Shown here piece after piece: positions 23,079 to 36,400 of a stretch of DNA of 64,000 nucleotides. Both the position numbers and the translations under genes were made by a program. This DNA comes from Harmonia axyridis (taxonomy: Eukaryota; Arthropoda; Insecta; Coleoptera; Coccinellidae), in the NCBI RefSeq assembly GCF_914767665.1, contig NC_059507.1, forward strand, positions 35,583,270 through 35,647,269. The letters are read 5' to 3'. The notes beneath the pieces were generated by a model. The model saw only the letters and a list, made by a program, of their open reading frames with translations, did no database searches and was not told where the DNA came from. Within the stretch, counting starts at the first letter, position 1, and every line of letters begins with the position of its first letter.

Positions 23079-23652
23079 GGGGTATACTGGAAATTTTCTG
23101 TATGAAGAAGGAGTTATTTTTTTAGATGTTTGATGATGACATTTTCTCTTGGTGATTTGACAAAAAAATGTCAGTGGGGACTTTATGAAGTTATTGACGT
23201 TGATTACCTATACATATTAAAATATCTGGAAAAATTTGAATACCAATCGAAAAGAAATGCATAAAATACGATAACTCTTCCTCAATAATATTATGAAAAT
23301 ATTTTCAGTTTCTTTAGATGTTCTTATTTTTACTACACATGCACAACGCGTACCTTTCTTAGGGTATTCCAATAGAAATGAATCCCCTAAATCCCCCCTG
23401 GGTACGTCCGTGGATTCTGAAGTAATTTGCTCTTTCGTGAGTATGGTGCGCAATAAGCCAATAGATGAAAATCACAGGATCTCAATATTTTGCCCTCTAT
23501 TGGTCTGATTTTGTTGAAATTTGGTTGGCACGAAATCGTAGAGGAAAACAAATCAGATCAATTAATCAAGAATTAATTCAAACAAGAGACAGATAAATTT
23601 GATATGTCCTCATATAGGAATTTTAGCGAGTCAGATGGCATTATAATACATA
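23079..23652. other. No recognised gene
   Basis: AT-rich stretch between the small ORF cluster and DD41D copy D. It may contain upstream sequence of the 32-aa ORF. Frames here have no recognisable domain. Confidence 0.4.
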
Positions 23653-24591
23653 AAGAGTGTTTTTTTTAGAGCTATAGAACTTTAAATTGCAATAAAACAA
23701 CGATGGATAATTCGATTGACATGAATTTCATTTATCCGCAAGATAATCTTGTGGCATTACATTTTAAATATGATTTCTGGCATATGACCGCCACTCGGCT
23801 GGCTCGGATGTAGTCCAATCTAAACGTCCAATTTTCGATGACTTTTTCCAACATTTGTGGCCGTATATCGGCAATAACACGGCGAATGTTGTCTTCCAAA
23901 TGGTCAAGGGTTTGTGGCTTATCCGCATAGACCAATGACTTTACGTAGCCCCACAGAAAGTAGTCTAGCGGTGTTAAATCACAAGATCTTGGAGGCCAAT
24001 TCACAGGTCCAAAACATGAAATTAGGCGGTCACCAAACGTGTATTTCAATAAATCGATTGTGGCACGAGCTGTGTGACATGTTGCGCCGTCTTGTTGGAA
24101 CCACAGCTCCTGGACATCATGGTTGTTCAATTCAGGAATGAAAAAGTTAGTAATCATGGCTCTATACCGATCACCATTGACTGTAACGTTCTGGCCATCA
24201 TCGTTTTTGAAGAAGTACGGACCAATGATTCCACCAGCCCATGAAGCGCACCAAACAACAAGTTTTCTAGATGTAACGGTGTTTCGACATACACTCGAAG
24301 ATTAGCTTCACTCCAAATGCGGCAGTTTTGTTTGTTGACGTAGCCATTCAACCAGAAGTGCGCTTCATCGCTAAACAAAATGAAATGGACGTAGTGCGCG
24401 ATGCGTATTCTGCACGGAACCTTTATTTTCGAAATAAAATAGCACTATTTGCAAGCGTTGTTCAGGCTTGAGTCTATTCATGATGAATTGCCAAACCAAA
24501 CTGAGAATAAAACCCTTGAGCTGTTAAATCGGTCGCCATATTGAACCGTAATGCCAACTTAAAGTTATATACCTCGAAAAAAAACACCCGT
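23653..24591 (-). mobile_element. DD41D mariner-like element, copy D (deletion derivative)
   Basis: 939 bp with TA on both sides (23651-23652, 24592-24593) and both terminal repeats. The minus strand encodes FSDEAHFWLNG and, after a frameshift near 24240, continues through QQDGAT and TPLDYF to the family C-terminus, with a further short insertion near 23795. It carries the common internal deletion. It lies just downstream of Tdp1. Confidence 0.9.
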
Positions 24592-24997
24592 TATATTTGC
24601 AATGTATCCTTCGTTTTTAATGATAACACTTTTTAATAGTTCAAGAAAAAAAATTCTAATATTTCGGAATTCGTAGAATAGACAAATCGAATGGAAAAAT
24701 CTGACTGTCCAGAATTTCGGCGATGAATTATAAGAAATAATGATGAACGTTGTATGCCATGGATTAAATCAGAATGGAATAAAAAAAAAAAACTAAATTT
24801 AATGTGATATTCTTTCATAATTTCCAAGAAATAGGCGGACAGCCAGATTTCTTCAAATTATATTGTGTATGGACTATGACTATACAATAGAACTTGAAAT
24901 TAACGAGAAATATCTTTGAAATAAAACACCTTACTATAGAAAAGATAATGTATTGTATAAAAATAGAACAAACCAGAAATAAATAATAAACAAATGT
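24592..24997. other. Probable 3' UTR of Tdp1
   Basis: AT-rich sequence just downstream of the Tdp1 stop codon on the minus strand. No other gene signal was found. Confidence 0.35.
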
Positions 24998-27900
24998 CTA
25001 ATTACACCACGGATAGTCATCAGCCTTGTAAGGCGTCAAAGGTAAATCATACATAAAAGGAAATATTACATTTGAACTGTTGTTGCTCAAAGTCTGCGCT
25101 ATATTGAAATAATCCATTTCGAAAAGTTCAGGAAGAAACATCACTCCAACCTCGTACGATCTCACATATACACCCTGATCCCTTTGTATGATGCCACCCC
25201 ATGCAGATTTAGAAAGATTGGCGCTGGTGAGCAGATAATAAGCCAGCTTGGTAAGACATGGTGACACTCTTGTGTAGGATTTGATGTGAGGCATCGCTCG
25301 ACTTCTTTGCAGTAATTCAGCTTTCCACTGACTGAAATGGAAGAAGAACTTTCTAGGACGATTTTGAAAATGGCAGAAATAAAAAAAAATACAATAAAGA
25401 AAACAATAATACAATTTATAAATATGCACAGTGTTACATTAAAAAAGAAACAAAGTCTTCTCAGGTAGAGAGATCCCTTGTCTCGATAAACAAGATCAAA
25501 TTCATGAATATGGAAAGTTTTGAGTTGGTTCTACTTCTTATAATTATGTGGTAATACCTAACACCACCTAACCTAATACATGGTGTTACATTGAAGAGGA
25601 AACAAAGGTATTTTCGGGTAGATGTGATATGTTGTTAAAAAGTATGTATTAGGTTAGGTAAGGTTAGGTTAGGTCTTTTCATATTTGAATCAAAGATATA
25701 ACAGTAATAAACCTACTAAAAGATTTCAATATTTATCTTGTTAATCAAGACAAGAAGTGAATCAAATAGAGACAAATCTTCAACTTACTGCAGATAATCC
25801 TGGAACCATTTCTGCTTCTCATTCACATTTTTAGCATAAGGCAAGCAACCACCACTTTCGGGCCCAAAATGACCAGTCATGACGTTATCAACAGTGGGGT
25901 AGACAAAACTCAAAGTTGCGTTAGGATTAGAGGTCAAAGAGGCAGCTTTATGAGCAGCCAGAGACCTCAAGAAAGTACTTCTGAGCCATTCCCCTGCGTT
26001 TTTACCCAAACTTCCAATGCTCGAAGATTGCCCTATAACTCCCCAAGAAGAGGGTCCTTCGCTTTCCGGCGTTGTTTTGGCTGGTAAATTGCAGTGTTTT
26101 TTGAGCAATCTGGCAACGGTGTGTACGTGGGAGCCTGCGTCATTCGGGTAATGCTTACCTGGAGTGGAGGTTACTAGAAAAACCCTGAAAATGTTCCTCT
26201 TTTGATTATTTGATTTTCAAAACGAACAGGTCACTTGACAGACTTTAAAATCCACTCAAATTATTTAACAATATTTATTGGGCACATCAAAAGTGGATAC
26301 CTTCAATTCAAACAAATATTTCTTGAAAAATAGCAATAATTTAGTTTTTATCTCATGAACCACACCTATGTGATATCATTAAAATTAAAAAACAACAGTC
26401 TACGCCATTGAAAGTTGATAGAGTATGTAATTGGTCTGACTTAGAGACTTTATCTCAATCTTGTTTTAAATGACCGGTCTATAGAGAAAGAAATAGAATA
26501 TTTTATTGTAAAAGATGCACTCATTCGCTGCAAAACACTCAGCACAAAGGAACAAAAATGCAAACAACACATGTGTGCTTGAAATTAACTTGATGGTTAT
26601 TTTAGCCAATCCAATTAATTTCTCATCACTTGATAATAAAGGGTGTTTTTTTTAGAGCTATAGGACTTTGAATTGCAATAAAACAACGATGGATTATTCG
26701 ATTGACATGAATTTCATTTATCCACAAGAAAAACTTGTGCATTACATTTTAAATATAATTTCTGGCATATGACCGCCACGGCTGGCTCGGATGTAGTCCA
26801 ATCTGGACGTCCAATTTTCGATGACTTTTTCCAACATTTGTGGCCGTATATCGGCAATAACACGGCAAATGTTGTTTTCCAAATGGTCAAGGGTTTGTGG
26901 CTTCTCCGCATAGACCAATGACTTTACATAGCCCCACAGAAAGTAGTCTAGCGGTGTAAAATCACAAGATCTTGATGGCCAATTCACAGGTCCAAAACGT
27001 GTCTTTCAATAAATCGATTGTGGCACGAGCTGTGTGACATGTTGCGCCGTCTTGTTGGAACCACAGCTCCTGGACATCATGGTTGTTCAATTCAGGAATG
27101 AAAAAGTTAGTAATCATGGCTCTATACCGATCAACATCGACTGTAACGTTCTGGCCATCATCGTTTTTGAAGAAGTACGGACCAATGATTCCACCAGCCC
27201 ATAAAGCGCACCAAACAGTCAGTTTTTCTGGATGTAACGGTGTTTCGACATACACTTGAGGATTAACTTCACTCCAAATGCGGCAGTTTCGTTTGTTGAC
27301 GTAGCCATTCAACCAGAAGTGCGCTTCATCGCTAAACAAAATGAAATGGACGTAGTGCGCGATACGTATTCCGCACAGAACCATTATTTTCGAAATAAAA
27401 TTGCACTATTTGCAAGGGTTGTTCAGGCGTGTGTCTATTCATAATGAATTGCCAAACCAAACTGAGAATAAATCATTTAACAGCTGTTAAATCGGTCTCC
27501 ATCTTGAACAGTAATGCCAACTTGAAGTTATATACCTCGAAAAGAAACACCCGTTAGTTATGGAGTTCATGGAGCTTTTGTATGGATATTCAATGACAAT
27601 TTTTTTTGTCAAATTAATGCAATAAAAAGAATGTCAATAAATAGGACTGTTTTTCATACTTTGAAATGGCCTATAGTTATAAAAATTACCTTATATGACT
27701 AAAATCCGTCTTTTCAACTCTTTCTATCCAAGGTTTCAAACAAGGGACATTGTAAGTCTTCAAGTACCACAGGAGATCGGATTTGAATCTTGTTGGAGAG
27801 TCTCCATTGTTCGGAGTGTCTTCTGTCATCGGAGGGCAACTAGGGCTTAGCCAGAGACTGCAAGAATTCAGAGAAATCCTGTTACACACATCTCAATAGA

Positions 27901-29129
27901 AGATAATTCAACTTCTTATTCTCACCTAACCTAAGGGTTCATAGTTTTTCAAATGATATTTAACGTTATTCGACAAGTTTGACTACTAGTAATCTAATTC
28001 AACCTTACCCCTGATTGTAATGATTCCAGTCCTCGTAATACAAATTAGCAGTGGACACAACCACCCTTATGCTGTCATCATCATAAACGTAAATACCAAC
28101 TTTCCTGAAAGAAATCGAATACACATTTTGCTTTGATCGTTTAAATTAAAAATTTGCTTGTTGAATTGAAATACTCATACTTACGAGTGGTGAATTCCAA
28201 AGGGATCCCTCATTTTCATTTGGTGATAGGTGACTTGTTTGAGGAATTTATTCATGAATTCTTCCATTTGCGGGAATTCATAGCCATACAAAATGGTCAT
28301 AGGTAACGAACTGAAAAAATTAGTAGGTACAACACACAATTTTTCATAATTCAGCATTAACAACGTACCTTACATTTCTGGCTTTGTATTGTTCCATTAG
28401 CCACATGATATCAATCATAAAATTCACTTGTAAACTACATTTCAATTTTCCAAAACTAGGACAGAGTATATCTAAAATACATAGCTATTGAAAGCAATTT
28501 GAAAATGTCTGCAATTCATTACCTGTAAAAGTTATAGAATTTTTTTGCTTGAGTGTAGCTGGAGATTTTGGAATGGTTGTGTAAAATACAAAATATGGGG
28601 CATTCTGTTCCCATTTTTTGAGCATGCCTGTGGCTTCTGATGTAGAAGCAGTACTAGATTCCCCTTTAACTGATTGATAAATAGTCTTCTTCTCTTTCTT
28701 TTCTGGGAATTTTTTCGATTTTTCTAATTTTGAGGAATTATCAGCTTTAATTTTTTTTTGAGGTATACCTTCACTTGGCCCTGCAGTTGCATTGTCTATT
28801 TTAAGAAGATCCTTTAAAACTTTCAGCTGTTCTAAATAAACACTCTTTGGTTGAGGAAGACTTTCTGGAATGTTATCCCCATTTAGTAGATATTTTAATA
28901 CTGAAAACATAAGGTTTATATTCTTTTACTTGTGAATAATGTAGAATAATTACAATGCGGATGTTGATATTCCTTGAAATGGTGTATATTTCTCCTGTAA
29001 CATTTTTCTCCATGCGGACATTTCTGTTTTTCGGAATCATCATCTATATCAGCTGAAAAAATTGATTTTTGCAATAACACAAATTATTGAAAATTTTTAT
29101 AGACCTTTTCTCTTCAAATAAGATTCCAT
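24998..29129 (-). CDS. Tdp1: Tyrosyl-DNA phosphodiesterase 1 with N-terminal PBZ zinc finger, complete
   Basis: Nine exons join without a frame error: 29129-29105, 29052-28954, 28900-28523, 28471-28369, 28310-28185, 28104-28009, 27857-27690, 26184-25789 and 25331-24998, giving 574 residues (human TDP1 has 608). Tdp1 hydrolyses the 3'-phosphotyrosyl bond left by stalled topoisomerase 1 and cleans other blocked 3' ends, in nucleus and mitochondria. Both catalytic HxK...N motifs are present: H243, K245 and N264 (HHSKVGIY, STAN), and H479, K481 and N502 (MPHIKSY, LLTSANLSKSAWG). Residues 17-41 form a C-x5-C-x6-H-x5-H finger (C20, C26, H33, H39, with CYRRN and HP) matching the poly(ADP-ribose)-binding PBZ type. 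Residues about 60-140 are Lys/Ser-rich linker. The intron between exons 7 and 8 holds a DD41D element. Confidence 0.95.
25649..25673 (+). repeat. Short interstitial TTAGG-type repeat
   Basis: Five units in a row, four TTAGG and one TAAGG, within the last Tdp1 intron. TTAGG is the usual insect telomere unit. A CCTAACCTAA stretch lies about 90 bp to the left. Such short arrays are common in insect introns. Confidence 0.7.
26639..27554 (-). mobile_element. DD41D mariner-like element, copy E, in a Tdp1 intron
   Basis: 916 bp, flanked by TA (26637-26638, 27555-27556), both termini present. The minus strand starts MVLCGIRIAHY and runs through FSDEAHF and QQDGATCHTA. A deletion of about 22 bp near 27000 then shifts the frame before the third catalytic Asp, and a small change near 26745 alters the C-terminus. 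It carries the common internal deletion. It sits in the intron between Tdp1 exons 7 and 8. Confidence 0.9.
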
Positions 29130-30494
29130 TTTTCTATTGATTCAGCAGCTTTTTCCGAAAACGGAATTTTTATATGTGAAGAAAACCGATAGAAATTTCG
29201 ATTACTTTCATCCAGTACAACTGAACACCTTTCTATTCATAAGAGAAGGAAATTTCCCGCAAAACTTCAAGTTATTTTGACCATGTTTTGAATAGAAACA
29301 GCTGTTGTTTGATCGAAATCAGCTGATGGTTTTGTGAGGTTATAATGGTGCAGCGTTTTTTAGCGACCAATTTTATGTTTATCGTTTTGGACATATGTGA
29401 CGTTATGGTTAATAATGAAAAGATCCATCCACTATATGAGGTTTTTTCCTACTATGAATAATTGCATCAGAATAACTCCAATTTCAAGCTAGAGTGAATA
29501 TATTTTATACATAGGTATCTGCATTTTTGGAGGAATATTGTAAGTAATAATAAACTTCCCAAAAGTGGAATTTTCATGAATTCTTTATATTGTATCTATT
29601 TATTCTATTTCGATTTTTCATTTTGCATCGATGCATCAGATGAAAATCCAAATCTATAAAACTTGAAGTCTGAAAGCCGGGTCAACGGATTAATATGTGC
29701 TAATTAAAAAATAACGGCAGATGCATGATAGTTTGACCTGTTTTATATTCCTCAGTATTATATTATTTGAAAAAAACAATAATATGTTATTGTAAATGAG
29801 AAAAACAAATTTGAACAAAATGGTTTTATTCGTCACATTTAACATAATAAAGTCTTAAGTACATAATGCAAACAAATATTCCATTGGAAAATGTGCATAG
29901 AAATGAAAAAATATGTATCACAACTATTTAAACTTACATAAATAACCAAGTTTTTAGAGTGAAAAATTATATATATACAGGTCTATATACACTGAATACA
30001 CTAAGAGTTTGAATAATTTATTTTGATCCGTCAATACAATATTCAAGAGCTAATCAATATGTATCGTTGGAAATGAGATAAATTAATTCCCTTACGGGTT
30101 CTGGGAATTGTTTTTAGTATAATTTAATAGCACTTCTTGAATCGTACGATAAAACTTTTAACAATCAACTTCCTCTTCAATCCAAACATTTTTCTAGATA
30201 GGTTATCTAATATCGTTTTCATCTATTGTATATTGGACTAATGAAATTTATCGATAGGTAGCTTATTCTATTATCCCAATCGAGTATATTTTTTATGAGG
30301 TAATAAAGGACCTAAGTAAACACTCTAAACACCTAATAATATTACGTAGGAAAGTGAGTTTTACATTGGACGAAAAGTGATCGCCTTTTGGTTACGTAAA
30401 AAGATTAAGTACTATAATGAGTGCATAGATTAGGAACTTTAATGAGAAAATGATCTAAAATCCACATCGACAACTCAAGAACGGAAGGAAAATC
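29130..30494. other. Region between Tdp1 and THEM6-like gene 2
   Basis: Probably holds the Tdp1 5' UTR and promoter at the left and the 3' UTR of THEM6-like gene 2 at the right. No additional coding frame, RNA gene or repeat was recognised. Confidence 0.45.
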
Positions 30495-33400
30495 TTAAAT
30501 TTGTTCACTGAAAGTGGGGTTAGTACAGCCCACAATTTCCACAGCCTTGCAATTGCTTTGGTCGACGCTTTCTTTTAGGATATCTGTATTTCCATTAACT
30601 TCTATGGTGCTAGTGACATTTCCGTTCATTTCGGTGGTATCACTGGCAGTCGTTTTGACGTTGCGTAGCAACGCGCTTGACATCTCGTTGTGCTCTATCC
30701 ATTTTTTGAGCAGTGGTGTCAGCTGGGGCCTTTCTCTCTTGGCATTTTCTATATCGCCATTTTCAGGTATCAACAGGGCCTCGTTCATCATGTCCTCTAC
30801 ATTGCAGTTGGCTATGCGGGTCTTGCAGAGTACAACTGCGCTTACGAAGTTGTCTGCAGAGGCTATGAAACGGTGCTCCATGTAGAAACTGCAATCATCC
30901 CAGTAGATGATCTGGAATGGAAAAAGGGGGTTTGAGAATATAGTTTTTACAATTTACAACAAGAAATGGCTGAGAAACTGAGAGAATTGGCTTGGAACTT
31001 GTTTTGGCAAGTGTAGATCGCGTACAGGCTCTAAAGCCTTTGCGGTTAATGTTTGAGCTACAATTATCATTACATTATGTGAACAACTTGGCAACTCTGT
31101 TTTGGTTTTAATTTTTTGCTTTAATATGGAGAAATCTGCGGCTGAGGCTCATCGAATGCTCTCATATACTTATGGAGAGGCCGCTATAAGTGAAAGAACG
31201 TGCCGAGAGTAGTTTCAACGGTTCAAGAACGGTGATTTTGACGTCGAAGATCAGCATGGTTTTCGACTATGCAGAATTGGAGATATTACTTGATTAAGAC
31301 TCGTGTCAAACGCAACAAGAAATGGCAGGATCATTGGAAGTGATGCAACAAGACTTTTCAAACTGCCTGAAAGTCATGGAAATGATTCAGAAGTAAGCAG
31401 AAATTGCTACGTACGAGTTAAAGCCAAGAGATGTTGAACGGCGGAAGGTATTTCTGCATCGCATTGTGACTGGAGACGAAAAATGGGTTTATTAAGATAA
31501 TCCAAAGTGCAAAAAGTAGGGATATCCCGGCCATCGTTCCACGTTGACGGCCAAACCGAATATTCACGGTTCTGAGGTTATGCTCGGTATTTGGTTGGAC
31601 CAGCTCGGCAGAGTGTATAATGAGTTGTAATAACCGACTGAAACAATCACGGGCGATCGTTATCGAACGCAGTTTATGCGTTTGAGACGAGCATTGAAAG
31701 ACAAACGGCTACAATACAAGGAGAGACATGATAAAGTGATTTCACAACATGACAATGCTCGACCCCATGTTGCGAAAGTGGTCAAGACATACTTGGAAAC
31801 GCTGAAATGGAAAGGTCTACCCACCCGCCATATTCTCCAAACGTTGCTCCCTGGGACTATCACTTGTTTCGATCAATGGCACACGGCCTGGCTGACCAGC
31901 ACTTCCGGTCTTATAAAGAAGTGAAGTTTCTTCAACGCGGGATTCGAACGCTACCCGAAAGATGGGAGAAAGTTTTGACCAGCGATGGACAATGCTTTGA
32001 ATCATAAATGTATAACCAGGTTTTCACAATAAAGCCTCGAATTTCGGAAAAAAACCGCGAAAGCAAAGTCGTACGCCTATGTAACATATTATTTCAGGTT
32101 TGCTCAAATCTGTTGTTTTGAGGCCCAGAATATTTCTTCATGATGTCTACAATTTCCGAATTTTGAGCAAGAAATGGTCACAAACGATAAGATCCTGATC
32201 TTGAATGCTTCGGTTAGATTAGTCTAGAGGTTCCAACGCTTCAAATATGCTTTGCTCAGAGTGCCCAATGACAACGAGTAAATGACATCTTTCATTTGAG
32301 TGGATATTTCCTGAATAATAATCGTATGTGAGCGCGAAGCAGCAAAAATGGAAGATGAAAATGATTGCAAGCGCCCCTTAAGTCGCGACATTAAACCTAT
32401 TGCCAGAAAACGTAATAATGGCTTACTTAGTGAAAAAGCTAAAACTATAAACTCTGGTAAACTTTGGTCGTTGTATCTCGAAGCTACGATCTGTAACTGT
32501 TGACTGTAAGAAACGCATATCTAAAAATCGCCAATCTCTATTCATTATTCTATAAATATTAATGAGCTATTTTTTTTTCAAACGAACAAATACAAAGTCA
32601 TATTTTTACTGACAGGATCATCGAAAAGTTTCTTCGCCATAGGGAAAAGTGTTGCTATGTGTTGCTATGAATTACTTTTCCGTCCACCGGAGAGAAAAGT
32701 GTTGCCTAGCAAAGATAACTATCAACTATTATAGTTCATGTCTGTCAAAATTAATGTAGCATGAGAACCATAACTATGCAAATTTATTTTCTATTTGATC
32801 ACTCAATTATAACTATCGTAAATATAAATCTAATTTAAAGGACGATATCCAGATTTTTTTGCATTTCGAAAAAAATTTAAGTACGAGATGAAATAATTTT
32901 TTTTCATTCAATTTAATTTGGAGGGGAAAGTGATTTTTCATGGCTCACTGCGTTCGGTGGGAAAACAAGCCTGCTATGAAAAGTGACGACTCTCCTCCTT
33001 ATGGAATAACATTATGCTATTATTATCAGGTAGTATTACCAAATTAATAATGGAGTTTTCGGTGCATTTCAGTATCACAGTCGCTGTCAGAGCTGTCATT
33101 GAAAATATAATTTTTTTTTCATGTTTGAGGCACCAGCTGACGTATAATCCACCATGCTATAGCCAGCTGATTGTATTTTTTCGTCTAGATATTGGGTTAG
33201 CTACAATTTGACAAATTTTCAGTTGGGAGGAAATGACTGAATGTATATTTTTTTCTTCGTGTTTGGGGGGCTGCCGCCGCTCTCCCCCCCAACCGAGTCG
33301 TAGCTGACGTTCACGAGGCTTTTTATTACTATTATCTGATGCATCTCACCAAGTATCTCTCGAGAGGAAATAATCAACCAAATTTGCACCTGGCTCCCGG

Positions 33401-36400
33401 ACTATAAACTTCGAGTAAGAGTTATTCACAAACCTACCTTCGAAGTAATCCTATAACAAGAGAATAACTTGATGAATCTTCTATATCTAACAGTAGTGGC
33501 TCCAAGACATATCGATCCCTTGTGCTTCCTGATCAGGTAGAACAGGCCAGTCCTCTCCAGAAAATCGATCTTGGCAAAGTCCAACTCTCTCAGAAACCTG
33601 GCGTTGTTCATATGTGTCAGCAGGGTGTCTATGTCCGAAGTGAGACATATCCCTAGAAAAAAAAACCGCTGTGAATTTCACACTATGGTCTGTTGTATTT
33701 TAATCGCGAAATATTTGAACACCAAAAAACCAAACATGAAATATCGATATCGAAAAATCTTCATGGGAATGTAATAGAGGGATTCGAACCTGGGATAGTT
33801 TGTAAGACAATCCAAAATGGAATATTCAGAAATTCATAAATCATGTCATAAATTATACATGCTATAACTTTTGCGATGTGAAAAATGGTTACAGTGTCAT
33901 CGTAACAATATACAGTATGTTTCCAAATTAGACTTGAACCTTGGAGGACGTATTAGTTAAATCATTTGCTGTCGTATGAGCCATATTTAGTGATAACCAA
34001 AAATCAACTGTTTACGATATATTTGAGGTCTTGGGAATCTTAAAAGATTTCTCACCGTATTTCATGTTTCGTCAATTTTTGCAACTTTGACTATATTTGA
34101 TTATAATTTTGGATTATTTTCGTGGCCAGCTAGAAGTCCGGATCTAACACCGTTAGAATAGACGAAGCAACGAGAAGATTGAGAGTAAATTTCAAGCGGA
34201 AAGTAACAATAATAAGAATAAGAAATGAGGAAGAGGGCACGTGCTTGTATCGGGTGTTTTTTTTTGAGTTATATAACTTTAAGTTGGCATTACTGTTCAA
34301 GATGGCGACCGATTTAACAGCTGTCAAGTGATTTATTCTCAGTATGGTTTGGCAATTCATCATGAATCATCATGAATAGACTCACGCCTGAACAACGCTT
34401 GCAAATAGTGCAATTTTATTTCGAAATAATGGTTCTGTGCGGAATACGTATCGCGCACTACGTCCATTTTATCGTCGACAAAATCGTCCATCAGAGCAGT
34501 TAATTCGATTAACCATGGAACGCATTTGGAGTGAAGCTTATCTCAAGTGTATGTCGAAACACCGTTACATCCAGAAAAACTGACTGTTTGGTGCGCTTTA
34601 TGGGCTAGTGGAATCATTGGTCCGTACTTCTTCAAAAACGATGATGGCCAGACGTTACAGTCAATGGCGATCGGTATAGAGCCATGATTACTAACTTTTT
34701 CATTCCTGAATTGAACAACCATGATGTCCAGGAGCTGTGGTTCCAACAAGACGGCGCAACATGTCACACAGCTCGTGCCACAATCGATTTATTGAAAGAC
34801 ACGTTTGTTGACCGCCTAATTTCACGTTTTGGACCTGTGAATTGGCCTCCAAGATCTTCTGATTTAACACCGCTAGACTACTTTCTGTGGGGCTATGTAA
34901 AGTCATTGGTCTATGAAGATAAGCCACAAACCCTTGACCATTTGGAAGACAACATTCGCCGTGTTATTGCCGATATACGGCCACAAATGTTGGAAAAATG
35001 AATCGAAAATTGGATGTCCAGATTGGACAACATCCGAGCCAGCTGTGGCGGTCATATGCCAGAAATCATATTTAAAATGTAATGCCACAAGATTATCTTG
35101 CGGATAAATGAAATTCATGTCAATCGAATAATCCATCGTTGTTTTATTGCAATTTAAAGTTCTATAGCTCTAAAAAAACACCCTTCAGATCTAGAGGTTT
35201 GTCATTCAAAATAATGAACCAAAAGCACAGTTAATTTCAACCTTCGGTGTTCAACTCTGAAAATTTCCATCTTCACATGTAAGAGTACAGTCAAGGATTT
35301 CCGTTCGGTTGGTTTTGTTTACATCAGTGCAATAAACAAATGCCTACCAACTATTAGGCAGATGAGAACAAACGGGCTATAAATTCTTTTTATATCTTGT
35401 CCATATAATGAACTGAAAACTTGTTTTATCCTTGAACGGTGTTAAGAAGAAAACATAAAAGGACAATGGTACGAATCCTGGGAATGTTCAATTATCTTAT
35501 TAGTCATATCAAAGATTTGTAGTGACTATAAAATAACGGAAAAGTTTATCAACAAAGAGGTTATAGAATCAGCAATAACATCATTAAAAATTCTTATAGT
35601 TTTAACATCAGGTAGATACTTCCTATATCTCATTGAAATTCTTATATCTTTGTAGAATTACGCGGGAACTGCATAATTGATCATAAAAAATTTTGTGAAT
35701 CGAACTATAAGGATTGAGAATTTACGCAAAAATATTGATTACATAATTATTTCATTAATTTATGAGTTATAAATTCAAATAAATTACTCGTATCTATATT
35801 CCATAATGGTTATCTATTTGATATTTTATAAAGAAAATTTGAGAAGAGTTCTGAATTGACGTTGGTCACTTCTACAATCATCAACTAAGTACATTTTTAA
35901 TTTCGTCCTAGTCGGTGTTGTTTGCCTAATTGAAATGTGAAATTTTTTGATTTCGAAGATCGCATCTTTGATTTATTAATTGAGCATTAATTTATTTTTA
36001 TTGAAAATGAAATTATGCTTCAGACAAGGAAGTATATCAGAATTTCTATGAACATTTTCAATGTATCTATAACAGGTATTGTACGGTTCATAAAAAAATA
36101 GATTTTGAAATGTCCGGTCTATGAAATAAACAATCATGATCAATCAGTTATATCAACCCATTTTGTAGATTACAAACATACAAATTCCACCAGTATAGTT
36201 GAAAATGATGAAGTTCTGCCAGTAATAAATTCGAACACTGTTTGATGCGCTTTATGGGCTGGTGGAATCATTGGTCCGTATTTCTTCAAAAACGATGAAG
36301 GCCAGAACGTTACAGTCAATGGTGATCGGTATAGAGCCATGATTACTAACTTTTTCATTCCTGAATTGAACAACCATGATGTCCAGGAGCTGTGGTTCCA

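Noticed and set aside
25649..25673. TTAGG run as evidence of a telomere or fusion point
   Set aside because: Only five units, one imperfect, inside an intron; such short runs are common in insect DNA.
25869..26087. Plus-strand 72-codon ORF
   Set aside because: Antisense shadow of Tdp1 exon 8.
30514..30935. Plus-strand ORFs of 123 and 81 codons
   Set aside because: They are antisense shadows of exon 3 of THEM6-like gene 2, whose minus-strand frame has family similarity and a splice acceptor.
33779..33802. B-box-like GGTTCGAATCC on the minus strand, suggesting a tRNA or SINE
   Set aside because: Only the B box fits; no cloverleaf arms or A box at the right distance could be found.
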